This document shows, one piece after another, positions 37,401 to 46,069 of a stretch of DNA of 64,000 bases. The position numbers and the translations under genes are program-made. The first letter of the stretch is position 1. Each line of letters begins with the position of its first letter. The stretch covers positions 372,001-436,000 of the forward strand of contig JAXHMJ010000003.1 in NCBI GenBank assembly GCA_034521575.1. Reading direction: 5' to 3'. Below the pieces are notes generated by a model that searched no databases, was not told the origin of the DNA, and worked only from the letters and a program-made list of their open reading frames with translations. The DNA is from a candidate division KSB1 bacterium (lineage in GTDB: Bacteria > Zhuqueibacterota > Zhuqueibacteria > Residuimicrobiales > Krinioviventaceae).

Positions 37401-39216
37401 CGTACAGGACAGCAGTTTTCAGATTTTAGAATCCCGGGCGAAACCGATTCAATCCGGCGCCGCTACATTCAGCTGGCCGGTGCCGTCCCGGCTGAACGGC
37501 CGTACCGGCACGGTTCGCGCATTCTCGATAGACCCTGTCGGCAAGAAAGCGCACGGGGCCAGCCGTTTCAGCATGGACAAGGCGCTGGTGGATTCCGTTT
37601 ATACGCAATTCCCAAACGACAGTTTATATATTCACGCCCGAATCCTGGCTAATGAACCGTTACAGCATGTTTGGGTTCGGGTTATGGGCGATTCCATTGT
37701 CCTGCAGCCGCGGGATCAGAACTGGTATCATGCAGAGCGCGGCCGTTATATCGAATGGAGAGGACTGACTGTCAACTATACCCTTTATGTACAAACCGAA
37801 TCGAATGAAAATTACAAGTTTGCCCTGGCCAAAACCATTCCTTATGGACAGGAACCGGCACTCGTAGATTCTGTTATTTTTCTTGAAGGAAATGACCGTG
37901 TAACGCTTAATACAGGTATTACTAATCTGGGTGATCAGACGGTAACCGATGTACCTGTTGAGTTTAGTGTCCGGACCGCCGGACAAGACGATTGGCAACC
38001 AATCGGGCTTGACAGTGTGACCCTGCGCGCCGGTGCAGAGACGCAGGCATCTGTCCCTTATCCGCCGCCTTTTTCAAATTTTGAGGTGCGGGTTGTCATT
38101 GATCCGGACAGCAGTACGCCGGATGAATACCGGAACAATAATATACTGCAAAATGTTATAGATGGGCATGTGCTGCAGGCGATGCCCGGCTTTGGTTTTC
38201 AGGTTGGCGATTCGCAGCTGACTCGGGTTGATATCACGAATACTGTAAGTTTGAGTGTATCGGCCTCGTCTTTTTCTCAACCAAGCGTTGTTTATGCACA
38301 GCCGGATTCTTTTATCACAATTTCTGAACAGCCGGCGTTGAAAAGGGCGCTGAAATACGGAATTGACTTGCAAATTCGCAATCCCGCGGCTGTAGCACAA
38401 CCGCTTGTTTTATCCTGGACTCTGCCGGATTCTCTGCGTCAGGAGGCGCAGCAGCTTGCGGTTTATCAAAAGCCGGTCAAGGGTTCATATTGGATTCAGC
38501 TGCCGACATCGCTGCAGAACACCGGACTCGAAGCTGAAATTCGTAAAAGTGGAAAATTAGCGGTGCTGAACAGTTCGGATCAGGAACCGCCGGTGGTGTC
38601 GCTGTCAATCGATGGTCAGCCCTATGTGTGGGGAAAATTCATCAGCGCCACACCGCTTTTGGCTCTGCGCATTCAGGATGATAACGGACTTTATCTGTCG
38701 CGTTCCAGTCTGACTGTTTTTCTCGATGATGAGGATATTACAGATGAGGTGGTGCAGGACACCCTGCCTGTTTCTCATCAGCATGTCATCGAGTTGAATC
38801 CGGAATTTGAATCCGGTACGCATCGGTTGGTGGTGCAGGCCGTGGATGCCAGCGGCAATCAGGGTGAGGAAAAAGAGTTTGAATTTACCATCAATCGGGA
38901 GTTTGCACTGGAGTTTTTAGGCAATTATCCAAATCCGTTCGCGGATCAAACGCGTTTTGCCTTTGTTGTGACCCAGCCCTGCCGGGATATACAGCTTGTA
39001 ATATATACCACCTCCGGACGTTTGATCCGGCGTCTATACCCGGGATTGTCAGGTGAGGATCCCAATCCGTTGGGCGCGGATTATCATGAAATATTATGGG
39101 ACGGTCTTGATCATGAGGGGTATCCGGTTGCGAATGGTGTTTATTTTTTCCGTCTGAGCGCTAAACATAAAAAGGGTGTAAAACACGTCGAGGGCAAAAT
39201 TGCAAAGATACAGTAA
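34486..39216 (+). CDS. Gingipain-type C25 peptidase, PorU-like type IX secretion sortase
   Basis: 1577 residues from ATG 34486, where the signal peptide MYITKVFIAVYSVLLLISGLQA begins (an in-frame GTG at 34444 is possible). The centre (~570-950) is a peptidase C25 domain: YRRGTGYQVRVVETTDIY, LLVGDGCY, PDVFLGRLPVRTVEEL, catalytic His805 in FHGHGGG and Cys839 in FSMTCFTGAF, spacing as in gingipains. Beta-rich domains follow, including a CARDB-like stretch. The C terminus is a sorting domain (FLGNYPNPFADQ). In PorU the C25 protease cleaves the sorting domain from cargo at the cell surface and attaches the product. Overlap with a PorV-like gene supports this role, though some C25 proteins are simply cargo. 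Confidence 0.88.
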   Translation, partial: YITKVFIAVYSVLLLISGLQANDGFSVLQRAPQSVTVLFRLPDTVTAETIENNGRVRSVLKVGPNPVPDPVYSTLFNRPVSSAKAQVIEQVRYTVPSPPPIKSTEYRLDGSSAPDSVDTSIAYDPLTLKSLGAFQNNPLWSLVVRPVVYDPGHRAYSVMRKLVIQISFTPIETPLVNSTIDEKDFIDSLYPLLRSEQKPVSAQPPLQKRSAETGERCKIMVSEEGFYRVTGHDLDSAGVDLFDIDMRNLALRCNGEQVPVYVSGWQDGQFHAEDYIEFWGTPSAQVFPEAPDIAMDPFTRANVYGLSWNRKGRWMSVENTVSSESFDTDVIRPFAFYDSVHVERNSFYERLSSVQTQDMRDRWFWDGGLESGEKKEYSFELIHPDQQSILPVFVKIMMCGRTPGTTQQHQAGAYMNDRFISSSAWTGQDRAIVQNDETTPLRGAHLQHGSNVLSLLNTRSPDDFDYVMLNWFQVRYPRLYRAHAGLLRFTVPPHQKRGKFLFRIDGFESDEIDLYKLGHSKLRGAQIAQVEDFEGNTSFQISFQENVYSSDIHFLAVTPDARKHPDRILADTASDLLSETGDADYLVISHPKFRPTEALQRFIEYRRGTGYQVRVVETTDIYDEFNYGRPSSFAIRDYIKSVAQGGKLQYVLLVGDGCYERLHMAADTLDYVPVHMLQTFKFGAAASDYWYSRLDGDDRIPDVFLGRLPVRTVEELETITNKIIDYERGGEAGDWYNRLLMISGNNPTFRTQKLDLAKTLSPSVQKRFLATLRESGLDDDPFFGGTADLLDYFDMGCSIMTFHGHGGGAVWADNGLLRLNDVERIYSQDRWPVIFSMTCFTGAFESPHRRSLAEELLFSEQGCVAMVAASGVGWFWNDYYLEKEILKYLYENPGETLGRVLAAGKINYHAHYIGPIVASELDQYHLLGDPALRLPLPDSKLDIQATPRLVQPGDTLHVEVRSSSEQGTVYMDVQDSSFQILESRAKPIQSGAATFSWPVPSRLNGRTGTVRAFSIDPVGKKAHGASRFSMDKALVDSVYTQFPNDSLYIHARILANEPLQHVWVRVMGDSIVLQPRDQNWYHAERGRYIEWRGLTVNYTLYVQTESNENYKFALAKTIPYGQEPALVDSVIFLEGNDRVTLNTGITNLGDQTVTDVPVEFSVRTAGQDDWQPIGLDSVTLRAGAETQASVPYPPPFSNFEVRVVIDPDSSTPDEYRNNNILQNVIDGHVLQAMPGFGFQVGDSQLTRVDITNTVSLSVSASSFSQPSVVYAQPDSFITISEQPALKRALKYGIDLQIRNPAAVAQPLVLSWTLPDSLRQEAQQLAVYQKPVKGSYWIQLPTSLQNTGLEAEIRKSGKLAVLNSSDQEPPVVSLSIDGQPYVWGKFISATPLLALRIQDDNGLYLSRSSLTVFLDDEDITDEVVQDTLPVSHQHVIELNPEFESGTHRLVVQAVDASGNQGEEKEFEFTINREFALEFLGNYPNPFADQTRFAFVVTQPCRDIQLVIYTTSGRLIRRLYPGLSGEDPNPLGADYHEILWDGLDHEGYPVANGVYFFRLSAKHKKGVKHVEGKIAKIQ

Positions 39217-40225
39217 AATAGTTTTGATATGCCTTTTGCTTTCGGCTTTGCGGGCGTCCGGCGGCGGCCGCTATGCCGGTTCTTTTTTAGAATGGGGGAC
39301 CGGCGCCCGGCCCATGGCCCTGGCTGATGCTGCAGTGGCAATGGCCGGCAACGGAGAAACATTCTATTACAATCCCGCGTCTCTGGTGTTTCTGCAGCGC
39401 GCGTTTGTCAATTTGATGTATGCGCCCACCTTTGGATCCTTGTCCGACCCCATGGCTCATTATCACATAGCCGGTCTGTCTATGCCTCTCGAATCCGAAA
39501 CCGCATTTGCATTTCACTGGGCGCGCTTTTCGGTGAATGACATTCCGGTTTATCCCGAACTGCAGGGTAAATCGTTTTCTGATCGCAATTATCAGTTGGC
39601 CTTGCGCCCCGACGGGACGCAGCTTGGGACGATCCGGGATACAGAGGATGCATTGTACCTGTCAGTGGCGAAAAATATAACGTTTCCCATGCCTCTGGGC
39701 TGGTGGTATGATGATTTGCCGGTGGATTTGCCCCTGGGCGTGAATTTCAAACTGATCCGGCAGGTGTTGGGTGAGCATGATGCCAGCGCCCTGGGTGTGG
39801 ATGTGGGTGGAATGCTGCGTTTTCATTTGGGACGTTTTTTGCAAAACCGAAAGATCGGACGTGTTGCTTTGGGTGTATCTGTCAAGGATATCAGCCGGAC
39901 CGAATTGAAATGGGATACGGAACACCGTGACCGTATCATGACGACACGATCCTGGGGCCTGCATTATCAGCATCCGATCCGGCAGTGGGATGCAGAACTC
40001 AATTTCTATTATACCAAACGGGTTCAGTACGAGTCCAGGTATCTGGGCGGTGTTGAATTTACTTTAAAGAATCTGGCCCTGCGAATTGGCCGCAACGCGG
40101 ACGGATTAACGGCGGGCGCCGGTTTGTACTGGTGGCGTCTGCACCTAAATTATGCATTTGTGGCCAATGATTTCCAGGATGTTCACAGGTTGAGTTGCGG
40201 TATAAATTTGGGAGATTTTCGATGA
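39200..40225 (+). CDS. PorV/LptO-like outer-membrane protein of the type IX system
   Basis: 341 residues from TTG 39200, which overlaps the C25 stop by 17 bases and has GAGGG at 39190-39194. A short signal peptide is followed by GTGARPMALADAAVAMAGNGETFYYNPASL, the hallmark (given here in part) of PorV/UPF0164 barrels. Alternating amphipathic strands continue to the end. PorV binds sorting domains of cargo and, with PorU, forms the attachment complex. The translational overlap with the PorU-like gene fits this job. FadL-like fold is the general alternative. Confidence 0.82.
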   Translation: MQRYSKIVLICLLLSALRASGGGRYAGSFLEWGTGARPMALADAAVAMAGNGETFYYNPASLVFLQRAFVNLMYAPTFGSLSDPMAHYHIAGLSMPLESETAFAFHWARFSVNDIPVYPELQGKSFSDRNYQLALRPDGTQLGTIRDTEDALYLSVAKNITFPMPLGWWYDDLPVDLPLGVNFKLIRQVLGEHDASALGVDVGGMLRFHLGRFLQNRKIGRVALGVSVKDISRTELKWDTEHRDRIMTTRSWGLHYQHPIRQWDAELNFYYTKRVQYESRYLGGVEFTLKNLALRIGRNADGLTAGAGLYWWRLHLNYAFVANDFQDVHRLSCGINLGDFR

Positions 40226-41373
40226 AAAGATTATGTGTTATTTTATGTTGTTTGCAAACCACAGTCTGGGCTTTTGGAACACGCAACGGTGATGTGGGGC
40301 TGTCTTACACCCGCGCCGCCTGGACCACCCCGGCCGGGACCTTTCGAGTGTTTCCGCATATGCGGTTCTGGGGGCAGGCCAAAGAATATATCGATCCGGA
40401 AACCCGCTACAGCAGCGGCAATATGATCTGGGATGTACACGGCGCCATGGCGCTCACCTATGGATTTACAGATCATGTTTCGGTTAGTTTGACACCGGTG
40501 GTTTATCAGGACGTGCATCAGGGGGTGCGCGAAGCCGTACCCTGGGACACCTTTTTGAATTTTCGAGCAGGATCGTTTTCGTTCTCCCCGCAAAGTCACT
40601 GGTCATTTGGTCTGGACGCCGGTTTACGATTCCCGACCGGTTCCAAATATAATGTCATTTTTGAACATTATTCGGCCTATGCCATTGAAGGAGGTGCAAC
40701 AGCTTGTGTGAGCTATGCTGTAGATCCTTTGTTTCCGCAAGAGTCGCTGCACGCACATTTGAATCTGGGACTGTGGGATTATAACGAGGCGGGACAGGTG
40801 CTGGTTGACAATGCTGCCGCGGTTGGCGCGAAAGCCGGAGAAAACAGTCAGGCCTTTCGACTCGCCGCCGGGGTTTCCTATCCGACTGAGTTGTTTGATT
40901 ATCAACTGGAATGCTACGGCAATATGTTTAGCATGCGTCCCCCGGCAGCCGCTGCAGGGCGCGAAGACACCTGGTTTTTAAACGCGACCGTGGTTTACAA
41001 ACCCAAACTCTGGTTGCAGTGGATCAGCGGGATTGATATCCGTCTGAATCATGACAGGGAAACGACAGTGGGAGCGCGTCAGATACCGTCTCCACTGCCC
41101 AACACACCCGGCTGGCGTGTGCATACCGGAATTCGGATCACCGTGCTGCCGCTTTCCGTCTATTCTACAACGCCGCGGCAGCAACTCATACAGCAGGCTG
41201 AAGAACAACGTGATCTGTTTGAACGCATTATTTCAGAAGAGGATGATACCGAAAAGATGCGAAAATCCCTGGAACAGATTCAAAAAGAGCGCAAAGAGGC
41301 GGAACAAAGTCTGGAAAAAGTGAAAGAAATGCTGAAAAAGTATCGAGACAAAGAAAGCAGCAAACAGGAATAG
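40222..41373 (+). CDS. Outer-membrane beta-barrel protein with C-terminal coiled coil
   Basis: 383 residues from ATG 40222, which overlaps the PorV-like stop by four bases and has GGGAG at 40210-40214. A signal peptide (MKRLCVILCCLQTTVWA) is followed by ~300 residues of aromatic-rich alternating strands (VSLTPVVYQDV, SFGLDAGLRFPTGSKYN, ...). The last ~60 residues are a charged coiled coil (EQRDLFERIISEEDDTEK ...KYRDKESSKQE). It is the third gene of a tightly coupled PorU-PorV-barrel unit, so a role in the type IX pathway or surface assembly is inferred. No specific family recognised. Confidence 0.75.
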   Translation: MKRLCVILCCLQTTVWAFGTRNGDVGLSYTRAAWTTPAGTFRVFPHMRFWGQAKEYIDPETRYSSGNMIWDVHGAMALTYGFTDHVSVSLTPVVYQDVHQGVREAVPWDTFLNFRAGSFSFSPQSHWSFGLDAGLRFPTGSKYNVIFEHYSAYAIEGGATACVSYAVDPLFPQESLHAHLNLGLWDYNEAGQVLVDNAAAVGAKAGENSQAFRLAAGVSYPTELFDYQLECYGNMFSMRPPAAAAGREDTWFLNATVVYKPKLWLQWISGIDIRLNHDRETTVGARQIPSPLPNTPGWRVHTGIRITVLPLSVYSTTPRQQLIQQAEEQRDLFERIISEEDDTEKMRKSLEQIQKERKEAEQSLEKVKEMLKKYRDKESSKQE

Positions 41374-41570
41374 TTTTTGTGATCGCCTGTGGGATAAATG
41401 TCATCAATGTCCCTCAGGTGTGTCACTGTTATGTGCTTTTGGGGAAAAATGACTCACTCATTTGACCGGTATGTTAAGACCTCTGTTGATGTCTCTATCA
41501 TTCGTTATAAGTTAATTTAAGTGAAATAAAAACAATAATAAAATCGGTTGCCGCGGGTATGGAGCTAATA

Positions 41571-41604
41571 TGGTACAAAAGGTACCAATGAGGAAAAAGG
41601 TACC
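41571..41604 (+). promoter_or_regulatory. GGTAC dyad cluster, candidate enhancer-binding-protein site
   Basis: TGGTAC-AAAAG-GTACCA is a perfect 6+5+6 dyad (41571-41587), and a further GGTACC lies at 41599-41604. The dyad sits ~130 bases upstream of the -12 element at 41707, a usual distance for activators of sigma-54 RNA polymerase. The activator gene is not in the window. The rest of 41374-41775 is AT-rich and non-coding. Confidence 0.5.
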
Positions 41605-41693
41605 GATTATTGTGATTATTAAGCAGGCCTATTATAAAGATGGAAAGTATATAAACTCAATAAAAATAGTATAATAAAATTGAAATATTAGTA

Positions 41694-41709
41694 TGGCATA
41701 GATGTTGCA
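41694..41709 (+). promoter_or_regulatory. Sigma-54-like -24/-12 promoter of the first subunit gene
   Basis: TGGCATAGATGTTGCA matches the consensus TGGCAC-N5-TTGCA with one difference and has the required 12-base GG-to-GC spacing (GG 41695, GC 41707). It lies 68 bases before the start codon at 41776. Confidence 0.62.
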
Positions 41710-41775
41710 AATGAAAAAGTAACTTAACATAGAAAACAAATCATCACTTTTAAATTATTAATATGGAGGTTTTAA

Positions 41776-42324
41776 ATGAAACGGTATCTTGAGGTGTTGT
41801 GTGTTGTGGTGTTGGCGTTGGGTGTGGTAGCGGGTGTTCAGGCGCAGACAGCTACGCATGATCTGAGTATCACTGTAAACGGATTTCAGCTGATTGGTTT
41901 GGAGGGTGGCGGCAGGCCTGTCGCTTTTGAGGTCGGCGCTCCCGCTAGTGCGGGTGAAAAACCGGTTATCGTCAGCAGCAGCGGCGTGAGTGATAATTAT
42001 TTGCTTTATTCGTCAATTTTCAGCACCACGGACAACAAGATTACAGCAGCGTTGGATGCTGATGTGGAATCTCCCCTGACCTTGAGCGTGTCTGCAGCAG
42101 CTGCCACAGGCGGCGGCGGAGACAAGGGTGATGTGCAGACCGGCGTCGTATTGTCAAGTGCTGCGGCTGATGTTATTACCGGTATCGGAAGCTGCTGGAC
42201 AGGTTTGGGCACCAATGGCGCCCAGTTGACTTATTCGCTTGCGATCCCGGATGATGTGACTGATTTGGATGATGTAAATGACCAGCCGCTCACAGTAACC
42301 TATACCATTACAAATACAAATTAG
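41776..42324 (+). CDS. Small exported protein, candidate major surface subunit
   Basis: 182 residues with signal peptide MKRYLEVLCVVVLALGVVAGVQA; GGAGG precedes the ATG. The mature part begins THDLSITVNGFQLIGLEGG and ends LTVTYTITNTN. It is visibly homologous to the 161-residue protein at 46944-47429: both have SIFS...KIT, an AA.D.I.G(I/V)G segment and a final TYTI strand. The fold looks like an Ig-type or DUF4402/WxL-like beta sandwich (tentative). Gene order (subunit, terminator, chaperone, usher) resembles fimbrial operons in which the major subunit is made in excess. Gly/Ala/Ser-rich in the middle (AAAATGGGGDKGD). Confidence 0.7.
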   Translation: MKRYLEVLCVVVLALGVVAGVQAQTATHDLSITVNGFQLIGLEGGGRPVAFEVGAPASAGEKPVIVSSSGVSDNYLLYSSIFSTTDNKITAALDADVESPLTLSVSAAAATGGGGDKGDVQTGVVLSSAAADVITGIGSCWTGLGTNGAQLTYSLAIPDDVTDLDDVNDQPLTVTYTITNTN

Positions 42325-42347
42325 CAGGGATTTAGTGTTCCGGTTGA

Positions 42348-42376
42348 AAAGGGATAGTTTTTTCTATCCCTTTTTT
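42348..42376 (+). terminator. Terminator/attenuator between subunit and chaperone genes
   Basis: AAAGGGATAG, loop TTTTTT, CTATCCCTTT and T run. It would leave most transcripts as subunit-only messages, with read-through into the chaperone and usher genes. Confidence 0.88.
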
Positions 42377-42434
42377 ATTATATTGCAGCAATACTTTTTA
42401 TAATCAGTGGTAAATGAATGAATCGGGAAAAACC

Positions 42435-43235
42435 ATGATCGGAACCTTGAAAAAACTTACACTGCTTGCTTTTTTAATAAGCGCCGGTTTTGTTCATTCC
42501 GGTATTGTCGTATTAGGTGGACTCACTCATGAACAGCAATTGTCTCCGGGTGAAGAATACAAGGGTGTGGTGGAACTTGAAAATCTTACAGATGAACCGG
42601 GACGTGTGCGTATTTATCAGACAGACTATTTTTTTAACGCAGCAGGAGAAACGCATTACCCCGAGCCGGGTAGTCTGGATCGTTCTAATGCTGAATGGAT
42701 CGAGTTTACACCCAAAGAATTGATTATTGAACCCAGGCAACGAACGGTTGTTAATTATCAATTGACAGTCCCGGAATCAGAATCTCTCAGCGGCACGTAT
42801 TGGAGTATGTTAATGGTTGAGAATGTGCCGGAAATTGATCCGGATCAGATTCGGGATGATGCCGTCACCGTTCAGTCGCGTATTCGTTACGGGATTCAGA
42901 TGGTGACCAATATCGGCGCGACAGGTACAAAAAAGATTACATTTCTACAGACAGAATTTGTTGAAAAAGAAAATCGCTTTTTTCTTCAAGTGGATTACGA
43001 AAATAAGGGGACGCGTATATTGCGGCCCCTGATGAATCTTGAGGTGTATAACGATGACGGTGAATTGGTGGGGCGATTTGAACATAAAAAGCAAAAATCC
43101 TATCCGGGGACTTCGAATCGAATTCATATCGAACTTGAGGATGTACAAACCGGTACCTATCAGGCGTTGTTGATTGCAGACTGTGGACAGGATGATTTGT
43201 TCGGCATAAGGTTTACGCTGGAACTCAATAAATGA
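42435..43235 (+). CDS. PapD-like periplasmic chaperone
   Basis: 266 residues from ATG 42435, directly before the signal peptide (MIGTLKKLTLLAFLISAGFVHS); an ATG at 42414 is also in frame. The mature part is predicted all-beta, with an N-terminal Ig-like domain. Its pattern VELENLTDEPGRVRIYQTDY, then SNAEWIEFTPKELIIEPRQ, RTVVNYQLTVPE and LSGTYWSMLMVE follows the fimbrial chaperone order (strand with subunit, proline-rich WxxxxP, LSGTYWSM). A second beta domain follows (~145-266). In Gram-positive bacteria DUF916/WxL-binding proteins look similar. It overlaps the usher-like gene by four bases, which argues for a chaperone-usher pair. Confidence 0.68.
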   Translation: MIGTLKKLTLLAFLISAGFVHSGIVVLGGLTHEQQLSPGEEYKGVVELENLTDEPGRVRIYQTDYFFNAAGETHYPEPGSLDRSNAEWIEFTPKELIIEPRQRTVVNYQLTVPESESLSGTYWSMLMVENVPEIDPDQIRDDAVTVQSRIRYGIQMVTNIGATGTKKITFLQTEFVEKENRFFLQVDYENKGTRILRPLMNLEVYNDDGELVGRFEHKKQKSYPGTSNRIHIELEDVQTGTYQALLIADCGQDDLFGIRFTLELNK

Positions 43236-45937
43236 GATATGGGGTATGGACAATTATTATCTTTTTATGTGTTTTGGTGATGAAAATAAACGGGGAGACT
43301 TTGCCGGTTTCCGTGTTACACCATCAAGGTTCTGTTCTCTCTGTCAATGACGGAAACGACGTGACCGCGCGGTTTCAGCTTTTAAACAAGAGTTCTGCTG
43401 TTCAAACTTTAAAAAGTAAAGTCTTGCTGCCTTTAAATTGGCGCCTTGTCATCGAACCGGTTGGGTTTGATCTGCAGCCGCATCAAAAATGTATAGATCT
43501 GATTAGTTTTTATATCCCTAAAAACACAAAAGCGGCTCAATATCCCGTTCAGTATTTGCTCATTGACGCGAAGAATCCCGATAAAACCCGTTCGTTTACG
43601 CTTTGGATTCAGGTAAAAGAAAATCATCACTTGATTTTAAATCCTGTTTCGATCCCTGACTATGTTCGTGCGGGAACTCGAATTGAGGCTGTTTATAATA
43701 TTTGTAACGCTGGAAATTTACAGGATACCGTGATAATCGATGTTGATGGCGCACAGATAATCAATCAATTTGATCCCGTTATTTTGTCCCCTGATTCCTG
43801 CTATTTGTTTCAGCTGTCGGCGCGCACCGACAAAAATATAACATCCGCCGGCAAAAAACGGATTCACTTGCGGGCACAGGTTAAAAATATGGACTCGACA
43901 TGGGTTTCAAGCACTCATCTGGTGGATGTGCTGCCTGTGAAAACAGGCAAAGTCGATTCTTATTTTGATTTTCCTTTGCGCACTAAACTTGCCTACTTTT
44001 ACTCTGATTATACCGCTCGGCAAAAATCGGGACCACAATTTCAAGTTCAGGGATCAGGATATGTTGACAAGAACAAAAATCATCATCTGATGTTAAACAT
44101 GCGGGGACCGGATTATTATGGTTATTCGTCTCTCGGCCAATATGATTTGTATGCCCTGAGTTATCAATTTAAAAAGTTGCGGGTCGATGTGGGAGATCAC
44201 GCAAAACGGGTAACACAGCTCACCGAAAACCATCGGTTTGGCAGAGGCGTTTCTGTTAGTCTGAATTTAGATCACCTTCAGGTGGGTGGCTTTTTTCAAC
44301 AACCCAGATGGCGACCGGAGTTTGAAAAAGAATATGCGGTACATAGTAGAGTTCATTTGAATTCCAGAGAATACCTCGGAATTAATGTGCTTCAAAAAGA
44401 ATATTCTAATTACTCGGCTCAACTCATCAGTTACGTTGGTCAAGTGAGTCCTTTTAAATTTTTGAGAACCCGTATTGAAATGTCGACAAGTACGGCGCAA
44501 GATAAGAGCGGTACAGGTGCGGACATTTCAGTCCACACCGAGCTTGGAAAGCTTCGTGCAAATGCCAGTATTCTGTATGCTGATAAAAATTATCAGGGTT
44601 ATTATAATGATTCTGAATATATTTCAGCCAATGCATCCTATCATTTAACTAATAACTGGCTTTTTACTTTAAATTTGCAAAAGGACGCCGATAATCTGGA
44701 TCAGGACACGACATTATATGTTGCCCCCTATTCCGAAAGATTGCAATTCGGTGTTCAGCATCGATTGACCGGAAATGTGTATCTTTTTGGCGCCTATCGG
44801 CAGATTATGAGAAAAGATCGACTGCCGCGTCACTTGTTCTCTTATGAAGAACAGACGATTCATTTGCGCAGTTCATTAAAACAAAATAACTGGAGATTAT
44901 CAGTTTACAGTGATTTTGGTTATTTTCAGAATTTGTTACCGGGTTTTGAGAAAATAAATTCTCTCTTGTTCAAGTTGAATTCCAATGTGTCTTATCAACC
45001 GTCTATCAATCAGTTTTATCGCCTGTTTTTCTATTATGAAAACAGCAAGCAGTATTCTATGCAGCGGAACAGTACTTTAAATATCGGTTTTCACGCCAGA
45101 ATTCATATTAGGCCGGATTGGAAAATTCAGGTCAGCATGCAGAATGGATTTAAACTGGAAGAATATTACCGGGATCGCGATTTGTTTCAGGCTGATATCG
45201 AGTATACACTGCCGTTTAAGCATAGTATAGAATTTCAGGCAAGGTATTCGCTATTGCGTTATCGTACCCATTTAAAGGATAAAGCCTTTATTATCAATTA
45301 TCGCGCCCCCTTTGGTATACCATTATACAAAAAAGAAGATTTGGCACAAATAAGGGGGAAAATCAGCAGTCAAAACGGCGAAAATATCAATAATATTATT
45401 GTCAGACTGAACGGATATACCGCAATTACCGATACGGCGGGATATTTTGTGTTTTCCGGTATCAAACCGGGGCTCCACTTTATATCATTGGATCGATCCA
45501 CTCTTGGAATGCAACATGTCACCACGATTCCGCTCCCCATTAAAATACAAGCACTGCCCGAGGGAGATAATTATTTTGGGCTCACCCTTACAACAGGGGC
45601 AATCGTCTCGGGACGCTTGCATGTCTTACAAGACGGCAAGAAAAATCCGCTCTCGACTCTGGATACACCCTGTTCTCAAATTGTTATTGAAATGCGGCAA
45701 GGGGAGCAAGTCTTGAGAAGAATTGCCAACAAGGATGGGAGTTTTGAATTTGAAAATACAAGACCCGGCAATTGGCAATTGAAAGTATATGATAATTGTA
45801 TCCCTGATACCCATCAACTGGAACGCAGCGAATGGGCTTTTCAACTGAATCCGGGTGGTCAAAAGCATATAGAGATTATGCTTCAAAGGAAAGAACGTAA
45901 AATTCAATTTCAGCAATGGGATGATGTTGTTGATTGA
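43232..45937 (+). CDS. Usher-like outer-membrane protein
   Basis: 901 residues with a signal peptide. N-terminal ~230 residues form two Ig-like domains (NEW3-like; LNKSSAVQTLKSKVLLP, AVYNICNAGNLQDTVII). Residues ~240-720 are amphipathic strands of an outer-membrane barrel (YFYSDYTARQKSGPQFQVQG ...YSLLRYRTHLKDKAFIINY). The C terminus has two carboxypeptidase-regulatory-like beta domains (IRGKISSQNGENINNIIVRL, then IVSGRLHVLQDGK). Barrel followed by small Ig-like domains parallels ushers of the CFA/alternate type. Translation is coupled to the chaperone gene. I cannot confirm family membership from sequence alone; another barrel transporter is the alternative. Confidence 0.6.
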   Translation: MRYGVWTIIIFLCVLVMKINGETLPVSVLHHQGSVLSVNDGNDVTARFQLLNKSSAVQTLKSKVLLPLNWRLVIEPVGFDLQPHQKCIDLISFYIPKNTKAAQYPVQYLLIDAKNPDKTRSFTLWIQVKENHHLILNPVSIPDYVRAGTRIEAVYNICNAGNLQDTVIIDVDGAQIINQFDPVILSPDSCYLFQLSARTDKNITSAGKKRIHLRAQVKNMDSTWVSSTHLVDVLPVKTGKVDSYFDFPLRTKLAYFYSDYTARQKSGPQFQVQGSGYVDKNKNHHLMLNMRGPDYYGYSSLGQYDLYALSYQFKKLRVDVGDHAKRVTQLTENHRFGRGVSVSLNLDHLQVGGFFQQPRWRPEFEKEYAVHSRVHLNSREYLGINVLQKEYSNYSAQLISYVGQVSPFKFLRTRIEMSTSTAQDKSGTGADISVHTELGKLRANASILYADKNYQGYYNDSEYISANASYHLTNNWLFTLNLQKDADNLDQDTTLYVAPYSERLQFGVQHRLTGNVYLFGAYRQIMRKDRLPRHLFSYEEQTIHLRSSLKQNNWRLSVYSDFGYFQNLLPGFEKINSLLFKLNSNVSYQPSINQFYRLFFYYENSKQYSMQRNSTLNIGFHARIHIRPDWKIQVSMQNGFKLEEYYRDRDLFQADIEYTLPFKHSIEFQARYSLLRYRTHLKDKAFIINYRAPFGIPLYKKEDLAQIRGKISSQNGENINNIIVRLNGYTAITDTAGYFVFSGIKPGLHFISLDRSTLGMQHVTTIPLPIKIQALPEGDNYFGLTLTTGAIVSGRLHVLQDGKKNPLSTLDTPCSQIVIEMRQGEQVLRRIANKDGSFEFENTRPGNWQLKVYDNCIPDTHQLERSEWAFQLNPGGQKHIEIMLQRKERKIQFQQWDDVVD

Positions 45938-45940
45938 TTC

Positions 45941-45956
45941 TGGTACAGCTTTTGCT
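45941..45956 (+). promoter_or_regulatory. Sigma-54-like -24/-12 promoter of the second small gene
   Basis: TGGTACAGCTTTTGCT matches TGGYAC-N5-TTGCW, GG (45942) to GC (45954) spacing 12, preceded by a pyrimidine. It lies 4 bases past the usher stop and 115 bases before the ATG at 46070. Confidence 0.6.
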
Positions 45957-46069
45957 TAGTATTGTGTATATTGTCAGGTTTAGCGGCTATTTGAATAAAC
46001 CAAATTAACGAGTGTTGAATTTCTACTCGTATCGCGGAATCGACTAAAATATGATTTTAAAGGTGTTTT

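Noticed and set aside
41776-42324. WxL-domain cell-wall protein as in Gram-positive bacteria
   Set aside because: No WxL motif is seen and the locus has an outer-membrane barrel; only a general beta-sandwich resemblance remains.
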